Translations under genes and position numbers: made by a program | Source of the DNA: an uncultured Porphyromonadaceae bacterium | Lineage (GTDB): Bacteria; Bacteroidota; Bacteroidia; Bacteroidales; Muribaculaceae | Reading direction: 5' to 3' | Length of the DNA stretch: 6,962 nt | NCBI GenBank assembly: GCA_900555165.1 | Contig: USKE01000123.1 | Span: 1-6,962 of the forward strand | Part shown: positions 1 through 5,849 of the stretch, in pieces | Layout of the letters: every line of letters begins with the position of its first letter | How positions within the stretch are numbered: position 1 is the first letter of the stretch | Notes under the pieces: generated by a model | The model's database searches: none | Seen by the model: only the letters and a program-made list of their open reading frames with translations | Told to the model about the DNA's origin: nothing

Positions 1-892
1 GAGGCTCGTGATGACGCCCACGGTAGCCACGACGTTCTCCTTGGCCACCAGGCCCGTGATGGAAGTGACGGTGGACTCCCAGTTGCCGAAGCCGAGCGGC
101 GCAAAGATCCAGGCGAGCAGGTTGCCGAGGCCGGCCATGAGGCTGTACTGGATGTAATCGTCAACCTCGGGGTCGAGCAGGCCAAAGGAGCCCTCGTAGA
201 AGCCGAAGTTCAGCAGGAACCAGATGACCATGGAGGACAGGAAGATGATGGTACCGGCTTTCACCACGTAGCTGCGCACGCGCTCCCACATGGAAAGCAG
301 CACGTTCTTCACCGTGGGCAGGTGGTACTGGGGAAGCTCCATGATGAAGGGGGCCACCTCGCCGGCGAAGGCGCGGAACTTCTTCAGGATGATGCAGGAC
401 AGGATGATGGCGAACAGTCCCAGGAAGTAGAAGACGGGGGCGACCCACCAGGTGGCCTCGTAGTCGCCGCCGGCCAGAGCGCCGAAGACGAGCGCGATGA
501 TGGGCAGCTTGGCGCCGCAGGGGATCATCGTGGTCGTCATGATGGTCATGCGGCGATCCTTCTCGTTCTCGATGGTCTTGGTGGCCATGACCGCGGGCAC
601 GCCGCAGCCGGAGGCGATGAGCATCGGGATGAAGGATTTGCCGGACAGACCGAAGCGGCGGAACACGCGATCCATGATGAAGGCGACGCGGGCCATGTAT
701 CCGCAGCCTTCCAAGAAGCCCAGCAGGATGAACAGCACGATCAGCTGCGGGATGAAGCCGATGACGGCGCCCACGCCGGCGATGATGCCGTCGAGCACCA
801 GGGACTGCACCCAGGGAGCGGCGCCGATGGACTCCAGCCAGGTAAACCGCTCCCGGCTCATCTCGGCGGGGAGGATGGCCACCGCGGGGGCC
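1..892 (-). CDS. feoB: Ferrous-iron transporter FeoB, C-terminal membrane core (fragment, cut at both ends)
   Basis: FeoB imports Fe2+ across the cytoplasmic membrane. Its cytosolic N-terminal GTPase domain drives or gates a polytopic permease core, and only that core is present here. The frame with no stops (codon high positions divisible by 3) carries FeoB core landmarks in order: a GVGAVIGFIPQ segment near 745-780, GCGYMARVAFIMDR near 664-705, GLSGKSFIPM near 618-651, GCGVPAVMATKTIENEKDRR near 550-609, PCGAKLP at 502-522, PFIMELPQYHLPTVKNV near 301-350, WIFAPLGFGNW at 79-111 and GLVAKENVV at 28-54. The Cys of GCGVPA and of PCGAKLP sit in the two gate-like repeats conserved in the family. 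The C-terminal end runs off the window. The N-terminal side (GTPase, first gate helices) is missing because the frame is lost near 884-903, where another genome appears to begin. GC-rich wobble positions differ from the neighbouring segment. Family identification is secure; the host lineage is inference. Confidence 0.95.
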
Positions 893-903
893 CCCCGCCG
901 CCA
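884..903. other. Apparent chimera junction 1 inside a GC palindrome
   Basis: FeoB reads in one minus-strand frame up to about here. The HEAT-like protein reads in a different minus-strand frame from here on, so neither gene is complete. The join falls in a near-perfect self-complementary run: GCGGGGG at 884-890 followed by CCCCCCGC at 891-898. Promoter style and codon use also change across it. The exact base of the join cannot be fixed by eye. Confidence 0.7.
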
Positions 904-1192
904 GCCGGTCAAGCAATGCCAGCAACAGCCGTCGACGCCCGGTGTGAGCGGCGTGCAACAGCAAATCCACCAGGCGGTCGCGGTCGGAGATGATGGCCCG
1001 CAACTCTTTGACCGGAAGATGTGTGAGCACCCACAGAGCGTTGTAGCCGATGCGGTCGTCGGGATGCCCGGTCAGTGCAAGCAATTCAGCCTTGAGCGAG
1101 TGACCTGCCTCACCCACACAAGCGCCACTTATCCCACGGATATCGCGGATACCGAGCCTCTCACCCAGTCGTTCCTCAAGATTCATTTCCAT
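899..1192 (-). CDS. Small HEAT-like helical protein of Bacteroidetes, 3' end missing
   Basis: This is a partial protein of about 98 residues. It contains MNLEERLGERLG, then AELLALTGHPDDRIGYNALWVLTHLP (residues roughly 37-62) and LVDLLLHAAHTGRRRLLLALLDRL (roughly 75-97). The spacing of Leu/Ala-rich helices and the NALWVLTH and GRRRLLLALL motifs resemble a small family of roughly 200-residue HEAT-like proteins of unknown function in Bacteroidetes; I recall this family and have not searched it. I chose the ATG at 1192-1190 (a second ATG is at 1186-1184) because a good promoter lies just upstream at 1222-1251. The longer frame from 1270 would begin upstream of that promoter. The downstream half is lost at the join near 884-903. 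Beyond it the same frame only translates the reverse phase of feoB into Arg/His-rich nonsense. No function can be assigned. Confidence 0.6.
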
Positions 1193-1221
1193 ACCGGGAT
1201 ACACCTCATAATTATTCACTG

Positions 1222-1251
1222 CAAATTTACGGAATTTATATAACAACCCAA
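1222..1251 (-). promoter_or_regulatory. Bacteroidetes-type promoter for the HEAT-like gene
   Basis: On the minus strand a TTG (1251-1249) is followed by 19 bases and then TAAATTTG (1229-1222). This fits the Bacteroidetes primary sigma factor pattern of -33 TTTG/TTG and -7 TAnnTTTG. Transcription would begin near 1215, about 23 bases before the ATG at 1192. Confidence 0.65.
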
Positions 1252-1260
1252 TCGCAACCC

Positions 1261-1291
1261 TCTGATTCACCGATTATTTTTAGTAACTTTA
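1261..1291 (+). promoter_or_regulatory. Probable weak Bacteroidetes promoter for the RhuM-like gene
   Basis: TAACTTTA at 1284-1291 matches TAnnTTTG except for the last base. TCTG at 1261-1264, 19 bases upstream, could serve as a degraded -33 element. The start would be near 1297, giving a leader of about 14 bases before the ATG at 1311. The two divergent promoters share the 1193-1310 intergenic stretch. Confidence 0.4.
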
Positions 1292-1310
1292 CGCGCAAAC
1301 ACAAAACTCC

Positions 1311-2207
1311 ATGGAAAATACCGACCATAACCGCCCCCTCCCCGCCTCCGGAGAAAACGAGATTATCCTCTATCAGCCCGATTCCACCCTGTCACTGGAT
1401 GTCAGGGTGGAGGACGATACCGTATGGCTCACCCAGGCTCAGATGACCGAACTGTTCCGGACCTCCAGAAATAATATCACCCTCCATATCGGCAACATCT
1501 TCAAGGAAGGTGAATTAGAGAAATCGGCAGTATGTAAGGAATCCTTACTAACTGCCGCCGATGGCAAGCGCTACCGAACCAATCTTTATTCGCTTGACGT
1601 CATCATATCAGTGGGTTACCGTGTGAAGTCCATACGTGGCACCCAGTTCCGCCAGTGGGCAAACAAGGTGCTGAAAGAGTACCTGCTAAGGGGGTACAGC
1701 GTGAACCAGCGCCTCTTGCACATGGAAAACCGTATTGACCGGATGCTTGCCGAGCATGACTGCCAGATCAGGGAACTCTCGGGCAAGGTCGATTTCTTTC
1801 TGAAGACGTCATTGCCACCGCGCGAGGGGATTCTGTTCGACGGCCAGATTTTTGACGCATATCTTTTTGTATGCGACCTCATAAGGCGCGCCAAATCGCG
1901 GATTGTACTGATTGACAATTATATTGACGAGACAGTGCTTACCCTCCTCGACAAACGTGCGCCCGGAGTGTCCGCCACCGTTTTCACCCGGAAGATTACC
2001 GACGCCCTGCAACTGGACATCGAGCGGCACAACGACCAGTACGAGCCTGTGAATGTGCGCACCGCACCGGGCATACACGACAGGTTCCTCATAATCGACG
2101 ACACCCTCTACCACGTCGGCGCCTCGGTCAAGGATCTCGGCAAGAAACTTTTCGCCTTCTCGAAGATGGAGACCGCCCCAGCAGTCATCCTCGACAGCCT
2201 CAGATGA
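1311..2207 (+). CDS. RhuM-family protein with C-terminal phospholipase-D-like domain
   Basis: This is a complete 298-residue protein. The N-terminal half carries the RhuM hallmarks in order: EIILYQPDSTLSLDV (residues about 17-31), VWLTQAQMTELF (about 38-49), NNITLHIGNIFKEGEL (about 54-69), then LDVIISVGYRVKSIRGTQFRQWANKVLKEYLLRGY (about 94-128) and VNQRLLHMENRID. RhuM was named from Salmonella pathogenicity island 3; its biochemical role is not established. The C-terminal half (about 168-298) looks like a single PLD-type unit. IVLIDNYIDETVLTLL is a core strand and helix. GIHDRFLIID supplies His256, Arg258 and Asp263, an HxRx4D version of the HxKx4D catalytic motif, followed by LYHVGASVKDLGKKLFAFSKM. 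PLD-family enzymes usually need two such motifs, so a dimer would be expected if it is active. The protein has no signal peptide and is probably cytoplasmic. The start is the ATG 19 bases after a TAACTTTA element. Both halves are clear by motif; nuclease activity is inference. Confidence 0.85.
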   Translation: MENTDHNRPLPASGENEIILYQPDSTLSLDVRVEDDTVWLTQAQMTELFRTSRNNITLHIGNIFKEGELEKSAVCKESLLTAADGKRYRTNLYSLDVIISVGYRVKSIRGTQFRQWANKVLKEYLLRGYSVNQRLLHMENRIDRMLAEHDCQIRELSGKVDFFLKTSLPPREGILFDGQIFDAYLFVCDLIRRAKSRIVLIDNYIDETVLTLLDKRAPGVSATVFTRKITDALQLDIERHNDQYEPVNVRTAPGIHDRFLIIDDTLYHVGASVKDLGKKLFAFSKMETAPAVILDSLR

Positions 2208-2234
2208 ACCGCCACCCTCACAAGCGGTTCATTT
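2202..2234. terminator. Bidirectional hairpin between convergent genes
   Basis: TGAACCGC (2205-2212) pairs perfectly with GCGGTTCA (2224-2231) across an 11-base loop. Flanking A2204/T2232, a G/T wobble at 2203/2233 and A2202/T2234 can extend the stem. The TGA stop of the plus-strand RhuM-like gene is in the left arm, and the stop of the minus-strand receptor gene (2220-2218) is in the loop. The T-tracts are short, so termination strength is uncertain. Confidence 0.6.
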
Positions 2235-4323
2235 CGCTTTCGGCGGCGGCAGAACCCTTGTACCGGCTCTTGCGCGGCTGAAAGTTGTAGATCACGCCGA
2301 GCGAGATCCCGCGGCGGTCGTAGCTCTGGCGTTTGTCGACGAAAACGCCGCAGGTGTTCATGGTCCAGTCACTGTTTGCGGTGTTGAGGATGTCGGTAGC
2401 CGTCAGTTTCACGGTCAGCGAACGGTTGAGGAATGTCTTGCCCACCGAGACGTCCATTGTGAACCAGGAGGCGCAGAAACGGTTGGTGTGCATGTCGCCC
2501 CCCGAACTGCCGCTGACGTTGGCCGTGACCATCCACCCGTGCGGCAAAGAGAGGGTGTTGTCGAGGTAATACGAGAAAATTGGACGGTCATGTCGGCCGT
2601 TGCCGAGCGGGGGGCCAATCCGGCCGAGGCGGAGCCACTGCCTGTATATTCCTGCGGTAATGTTCGGCGTCCAGCGGCCCACCGGGCGGCTCCAGACAAG
2701 ATAAAGGTTCAGTGCCGACACGTCGATGTTGACCGGATGCATCAGCAACTGCAGGTCGCGCGCCGGATAAAGCTGTTTGACGAAAGCGTAGGTGTCGATG
2801 CTGCGTGTGAAGTCGGCCTGCAGCATGAATCCTTTCCACGTTCCGAAAAGCTGAAGGTCGTGCATGCGTTCGTCGCGCAGGGCCGGATTGCCCCCCTCGA
2901 TTTCATGACGCCCCACATAACTGAGCGACCCCGTGAGCTGTGCGTAGGGGGGCCTGACGGTGGCCATTTTATAGCTGAGGGAAATCTGTGACTCATCGTC
3001 AAACGAGTAACCCGCCGACAGATCGGGCGTGAGCAGATGGTCGCGGCGACTCACATCAGCATCGCGCCGTCCGTCGACACTGAACTCATAATCGACATAC
3101 TCATACCTTGCCCCCGCCGTGAGCGAGAACCGCCCGAACATCCGCGACCATGACGCGAACAGCGCCGCCGACGTCTGCCGCGCATCGCTGACCGACGACG
3201 GTATGTACTCACCCACCTGCGCGTTCAGCATCCGGTAATCGAGCGAGGTGCACGTGCGGCTCCCCCGGGTTCCGGCCGAGAAATCTCCGCCCCACAGGGG
3301 GCAGTCAAGACGCAGACGCCCGGCCCAGAGCGTCGACCTGCGGCTGTCGGCCGAGTTCACATCGTCACCGCCCGCGTCCGGATAAACGGTGGCCACACGG
3401 TTGTCGGCATCCGACTGCCGGAAGTCGCCGTCGAAATGCACAAGATACCTGTCGGCAAACCGGTTCTCGTAATACAGAGACACGAGATGGCTGTGTGCCC
3501 GGGTGCGCCGGCCGATCTCACGTCTGAGCGCGGGATCGCCGTCAAGCCACTCGGTGCCGGTGTTGCTGAAGTCGCCACGCTCGGGGTTGAAACGGTAGTA
3601 TGCGCCGAACGACTGTGCACCCCCGGCGTAACTGAAACCGGCCTTGACCACGCCGGTCGTGCCGGGGTATGAATTATGCTGACGGCTGCCGACGACGGTC
3701 TCCCGGCCGTCGTACATCAGGGTATTGACCGTGGTGCCTCTGACAAGCGAATTATTGTGGTTCACCGAACCCTCGGCGAACAGTTCCCAGGCGCCGGTGC
3801 GGTAACTCAAACCGAGAAAATCGGTAACTGACCATTTGCGGCGCCGCTGCAGCCTGAACTGGTCGGTCACCGACAGCCCGCGCACGAAATTCCTGCGCGT
3901 GGCAATCTTGATCACCACCCCCGTGGTGCTGGCATAGGCCGCACCCGGAGCCATGAGCAGTTCCACCCTCTTGAGGTCTGACGAGAGTATCTGCCGCAGC
4001 TCCGTGTCGTCGCGCATCGGCCGCCCGTCTATGAAAATCTCGATGTCGCTCTTGCCAGTGACGCTGACAGCGTCATCCTCCACCCTAATCATCGGCAACT
4101 GTGCGAGCACATCGAGAGCGTTGCCCAGCGAGGCAAGATTTGTGCCCGGAATGGTTGACACGAGTGTTGAGCCCACAAGTTTTGTGGCGGGCTGACGGGC
4201 GGTCACCACCACCTCCTGCAACTGGCGTGCGAGGCTGTCGGCCGCCTCCTGATTCCGTGCCTGTGCCGCCCCCGTCGCGACAATGGCCGCTGCGAGTGCA
4301 ATGAATAATTCTGCTTTTGCCAT
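2218..4323 (-). CDS. TonB-dependent receptor-like outer-membrane beta-barrel protein (OMP_b-brl_3 type)
   Basis: This is a complete 701-residue outer-membrane protein. Residues 1-22 form a signal peptide (AELFIALAAAIVATGAAQA). LQEVVVTAR at about 35-43 resembles a TonB-box/plug start. The plug spans about 36-146, with NALDVLAQLPMIRVEDDAVSV, GKSDIEIFIDGRPMRDD (about 90-106) and RVELLMAPGAAYASTTGVVIKI (about 119-140). The rest alternates short aromatic beta strands (for example LTAGARYEYVDYEF and SLSYKMATVRPPYAQLTGSL), typical of a large barrel. It ends with GISLGVIYNF and a basic tail (SRYKGS...SEMNRL), common in the family. It lacks the N-terminal carboxypeptidase-regulatory-like domain that many Bacteroidetes relatives carry. 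The ligand is unknown: no SusD partner adjoins it, so SusC-like glycan uptake is unlikely. The ATG at 4323 lies a few bases below a good promoter. A split sensor gene lies upstream on the same strand. Confidence 0.88.
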   Translation of the reverse strand: MAKAELFIALAAAIVATGAAQARNQEAADSLARQLQEVVVTARQPATKLVGSTLVSTIPGTNLASLGNALDVLAQLPMIRVEDDAVSVTGKSDIEIFIDGRPMRDDTELRQILSSDLKRVELLMAPGAAYASTTGVVIKIATRRNFVRGLSVTDQFRLQRRRKWSVTDFLGLSYRTGAWELFAEGSVNHNNSLVRGTTVNTLMYDGRETVVGSRQHNSYPGTTGVVKAGFSYAGGAQSFGAYYRFNPERGDFSNTGTEWLDGDPALRREIGRRTRAHSHLVSLYYENRFADRYLVHFDGDFRQSDADNRVATVYPDAGGDDVNSADSRRSTLWAGRLRLDCPLWGGDFSAGTRGSRTCTSLDYRMLNAQVGEYIPSSVSDARQTSAALFASWSRMFGRFSLTAGARYEYVDYEFSVDGRRDADVSRRDHLLTPDLSAGYSFDDESQISLSYKMATVRPPYAQLTGSLSYVGRHEIEGGNPALRDERMHDLQLFGTWKGFMLQADFTRSIDTYAFVKQLYPARDLQLLMHPVNIDVSALNLYLVWSRPVGRWTPNITAGIYRQWLRLGRIGPPLGNGRHDRPIFSYYLDNTLSLPHGWMVTANVSGSSGGDMHTNRFCASWFTMDVSVGKTFLNRSLTVKLTATDILNTANSDWTMNTCGVFVDKRQSYDRRGISLGVIYNFQPRKSRYKGSAAAESEMNRL

Positions 4324-4339
4324 GAGCGGTTTTTTGTTG

Positions 4340-4372
4340 CAAAATTACTCACGGCAGCGTCTTTGCTCCAAA
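4340..4372 (-). promoter_or_regulatory. Bacteroidetes-type promoter of the receptor gene
   Basis: On the minus strand TTTG (4372-4369), a 21-base spacer and TAATTTTG (4347-4340) match -33 TTTG and -7 TAnnTTTG. The start site would be near 4333, giving a leader of only about 10 bases before the ATG at 4323. The receptor can therefore be transcribed independently of the upstream gene. Confidence 0.6.
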
Positions 4373-4375
4373 ATT

Positions 4376-4451
4376 CCGGTCTGACCGGACGTTTTGCAGC
4401 GCACTGACAGTCAGATATGTACATCATGTCATTCTAAAAAAGTCTGACCGG
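4376..4451. promoter_or_regulatory. Cluster of palindromes upstream of the receptor promoter (candidate operators)
   Basis: Three exact palindromes sit just upstream of the -33 element: CCGGTC-T-GACCGG (4376-4388), CTGAC-A-GTCAG (4404-4414) and ATGTACAT (4417-4424). The ten-base word GTCTGACCGG occurs at 4379-4388 and again at 4442-4451, exactly 63 bases apart, close to six helical turns. Regulator binding is inference; the symmetry is directly visible. Confidence 0.35.
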
Positions 4452-4465
4452 CGTCCGCAACCGGC

Positions 4466-5020
4466 TCAGAAAACCTCCATTACACCCGGGCACACGGGCG
4501 CCACAGCCCCTTTAAGCCGGAACTTGAGCCGTGACTTGCGTTTATAGACAACCTCGACCGACTCGCCGACGAGCAGACTTATCGTGCGTGTCGAAAGCCC
4601 GCTGGCCAGATACACCAGCAGCTGGTAATCCTCCGGCTTGATTCCGGACCAATTCTCTTTTACCGTGACAAGCAAGTTGTCGCGGCAATCGTTCACCGCC
4701 CGCTCCATTTCGGGGAACGAACCGGTGCGGGCCGCTTCAATCTCGCGTTTCACGCTGTCGACAATCGCCTTCCGCTCTGACTTCGTGCCCTGCGACTCAT
4801 AGTAGGTCTGGCAAAGCGAGTCGATGAGGGCAAACCGGTTTTCAAGCAGACCGTGAAGCTTCGACTCAAGGCGCCCCACCTCGCCCCGGCCGGCGTCGAC
4901 CTGACATTTCAGCCCCGAGGCCTCGGCCATCAGCGCCTCGTTCTGCAGCGACTGCATGCGCAAGCGCTGGCGCATCCACAGAATCACCCCCGCGGCCACA
5001 AGCATCACCACCAGCCCCAC
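4466..5020 (-). CDS. C-terminal half of a split sensor/regulator: membrane helix, coiled coil, HTH-like region
   Basis: This open stretch of 184 codons (if GTG at 5020 starts it; ATG at 5005 is another option) continues, in the same frame, the lipoprotein frame that stops at 5029-5027. It begins with a membrane helix (GLVVMLVAAGVILWM, residues 2-16). A charged, Leu-rich coiled coil follows (about 20-65), then a helical region with a cluster at NRFALIDSLCQTYYES. The end (about 127-170) reads IKPEDYQLLVYLASGLSTRTISLLVGESVEVVYKRKSRLKFRL. This is the conserved LuxR-like or HTH-like tail seen in Bacteroidetes TPR-plus-transmembrane regulators. The KRKSRLKFRL block would be the recognition-type basic helix. 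Such proteins presumably sense at the envelope and act at DNA near the membrane, which is inference. Expression of this half alone would need reinitiation at or after 5020, and no clear ribosome site is seen. The gene may be dead. Confidence 0.6.
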   Translation of the reverse strand: MGLVVMLVAAGVILWMRQRLRMQSLQNEALMAEASGLKCQVDAGRGEVGRLESKLHGLLENRFALIDSLCQTYYESQGTKSERKAIVDSVKREIEAARTGSFPEMERAVNDCRDNLLVTVKENWSGIKPEDYQLLVYLASGLSTRTISLLVGESVEVVYKRKSRLKFRLKGAVAPVCPGVMEVF

Positions 5021-5026
5021 AGCCGT

Positions 5027-5029
5027 CTA
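5027..5029 (-). other. In-frame TAG splitting the sensor gene
   Basis: The frame reads ...KERARRGL, TAG, TAVGLVVMLVAAG... with no shift. The downstream membrane helix and HTH-like tail complete the architecture expected for the upstream lipoprotein part. A single substitution from a CAG, TGG, AAG or TAC/TAT codon would explain it. It may be a true nonsense mutation or a base-calling or assembly error. Confidence 0.75.
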
Positions 5030-5449
5030 GAGCCCGCGTCGGGCACGCTCCTTATAGAGCATGAACTCCTTCTCTTTCTGCAGGTAGAGGGCCGTGGCAA
5101 GGGCATCCGAACTGTCGGCACCCCTGATCAGCACTTTCAGGCGCGAGGCCTTGCGGAACTCGTCAGCCCGGCCATGCCGCCCGTAATAATCTATGGCTAT
5201 ATCCACGATAGTGTCTGTGGGCGCCGAGAGCCGGTTCACCACCAGCGCCTCGCTGTAGAGCAGCGCCCACCGCGCCATCACCGCCGAGTCATTCAGCTCA
5301 GACACGTCGACCCCGTTGAGCGCCGACAGCGCCGCCCCCGGGTCACTCTGCATCAGCCGCTCGGCCTCGTCGAGCGCCTGCGGATGTGCCCCCGGGAACC
5401 CGCACCCGGCAACCACCACCATCAACACTATGTAAACCAGATTACGCAT
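5027..5449 (-). CDS. N-terminal half of a split sensor: lipoprotein with one TPR-like unit
   Basis: This 140-residue frame starts at ATG 5449-5447 and ends at the in-frame TAG. A lipoprotein signal (MRNLVYIVLMVVVAGC) puts the acylated Cys at residue 16. ALDEAERLMQSDPGAALSALNGVD (about 25-48), ARWALLYSEALVVNRLSAPTDTIVDIAIDYYGRHG (about 59-93) and ALYLQKEKEFMLYKERARRGL (about 120-140) follow. This layout matches Bacteroidetes lipoprotein TPR regulators, which continue into a membrane helix, coiled coil and HTH-like tail, as supplied by 4466-5020. Full-length relatives I recall are about 500-600 residues with several TPRs. Here only about 35 residues separate the DYYGRHG and QKEKEFMLYK landmarks, suggesting an internal loss of repeats. 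The two halves together total about 327 codons. The first two bases of the start codon come from the inverted-repeat element at 5448-5634. Confidence 0.65.
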   Translation of the reverse strand: MRNLVYIVLMVVVAGCGFPGAHPQALDEAERLMQSDPGAALSALNGVDVSELNDSAVMARWALLYSEALVVNRLSAPTDTIVDIAIDYYGRHGRADEFRKASRLKVLIRGADSSDALATALYLQKEKEFMLYKERARRGL

Positions 5450-5634
5450 AAGTAACTGTTCAAAATCATTTTATATTAACCGGTCATATTATTTCAATGT
5501 TTCTTCGGCGAAATGTTTGAATCTTTTCCTCTCTTCATTAGTCGTGTAGCTCGCTACACTCCTTCCTCATCGAGAAAAATTTTCTAAAAATTTCACTCGA
5601 ACAAACATTAAAATAATTTCGACCAGTTACTTAT
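5448..5634. repeat. MITE-like element with 26-bp imperfect terminal inverted repeats
   Basis: ATAAGTAACTG (5448-5458) is the exact reverse complement of CAGTTACTTAT (5624-5634). The match continues to 26 bp with three mismatches (5448-5473 against 5609-5634). A second inner stretch at about 5480-5514 (GGTCATATTATTTCAATGTT and onwards) also matches the reverse complement of the right arm, so the left arm looks partly duplicated. The centre holds GTGTAGC-TC-GCTACAC (5544-5559). CGC flanks both ends (5445-5447 and 5635-5637), a possible 3-bp target duplication. The interior is AT-rich and codes for nothing visible, so a non-autonomous element is the best guess. Copies elsewhere in the genome would be needed to prove it. 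Confidence 0.55.
5544..5559. repeat. Central palindrome of the inverted-repeat element
   Basis: GTGTAGC (5544-5550) and GCTACAC (5553-5559) are perfect complements with two bases between them. The palindrome lies close to the midpoint of the 5448-5634 element and could form the tip of a long hairpin or cruciform. Confidence 0.5.
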
Positions 5635-5636
5635 CG

Positions 5637-5644
5637 CAAAGTTA
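5637..5644 (-). promoter_or_regulatory. -7 box next to the element, possible promoter for the sensor gene
   Basis: The minus strand reads TAACTTTG (5644-5637), an exact TAnnTTTG. No TTTG is seen at the expected -33 distance (around 5664-5667 the plus strand is TTAT), so this is only half a promoter. If used, transcription would enter the inverted-repeat element and give a leader of about 180 bases with strong folding potential. Confidence 0.3.
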
Positions 5645-5817
5645 GCCAAATTTCCCGAAATCCTTATACCGAATAAACCTCGTTTAAGAAACTCCTATGC
5701 GGTGGCAATTTAAATTGTTAAAAGAATCGTTTTGGCGACATTTTTAGCGACATCAGGCTTGCCCGTTTTGCGGGGACGGAGGTTCCGGCATGGCGAGTGA
5801 GGGGGGAATGCACAAAA
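5645..5817. other. Non-coding stretch between the inverted-repeat element and the tRNA
   Basis: No supported gene is seen here. There is a 12-base palindrome CAATTTAAATTG (5706-5717) and a short direct repeat GCGACAT (5735-5741 and 5747-5753). On the minus strand a very short frame from 5753 reads MSLKMSPKRFF and stops, which might be the degraded tail of a longer gene. It cannot be called a gene. Confidence 0.4.
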
Positions 5818-5847
5818 ACAAGGCCGCAAGTCGGTGACTTGCGGCCT
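5809..5847 (-). terminator. Rho-independent terminator of the tRNA-Ser
   Basis: A perfect 12-bp stem (5821-5832 with 5836-5847) closes a 3-base loop. On the minus strand it is followed by TGTTTTTGTG (5820-5811). It lies 2 bases beyond the CCA end of the tRNA, as expected for a terminator of a single-gene tRNA transcript. Confidence 0.85.
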
Positions 5848-5849
5848 GT

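Noticed and set aside
322..1243. Two long plus-strand frames opposite feoB (322-993 and 497-1243)
   Set aside because: They are antisense shadows of GC-rich feoB and the HEAT-like gene, with low-complexity composition and no family resemblance.
161..1270. A 369-codon minus-strand open frame
   Set aside because: Only its first third (from 1192 to about 899) looks like a real protein. The rest is an Arg/His-rich off-frame reading of feoB after the first join, so the long frame is an artefact.
2333..4304. Numerous frames of 60-170 codons overlapping the receptor gene on both strands
   Set aside because: The 701-residue receptor has continuous family motifs across the whole stretch; these are off-frame shadows.
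4432..4468. A terminator after the sensor gene
   Set aside because: There is a six-T run on the minus strand, but only a 4-bp CCGG/CCGG stem can form before it, which is too weak to call.
5027..5029. TAG read through as an amino acid (code change)
   Set aside because: There is only one such site, no phage context and no other gene here with in-frame TAG; mutation or sequence error is simpler.
2218..5449. SusC/SusD glycan-uptake locus
   Set aside because: The receptor is short, lacks the SusC-type N-terminal extension, and no SusD-like lipoprotein or glycoside hydrolase is adjacent.
4853..5455. A 200-codon plus-strand frame opposite the sensor gene
   Set aside because: It is His/Arg/Pro-rich and antisense to the recognisable lipoprotein and membrane-helix sequence, with no promoter or ribosome site.
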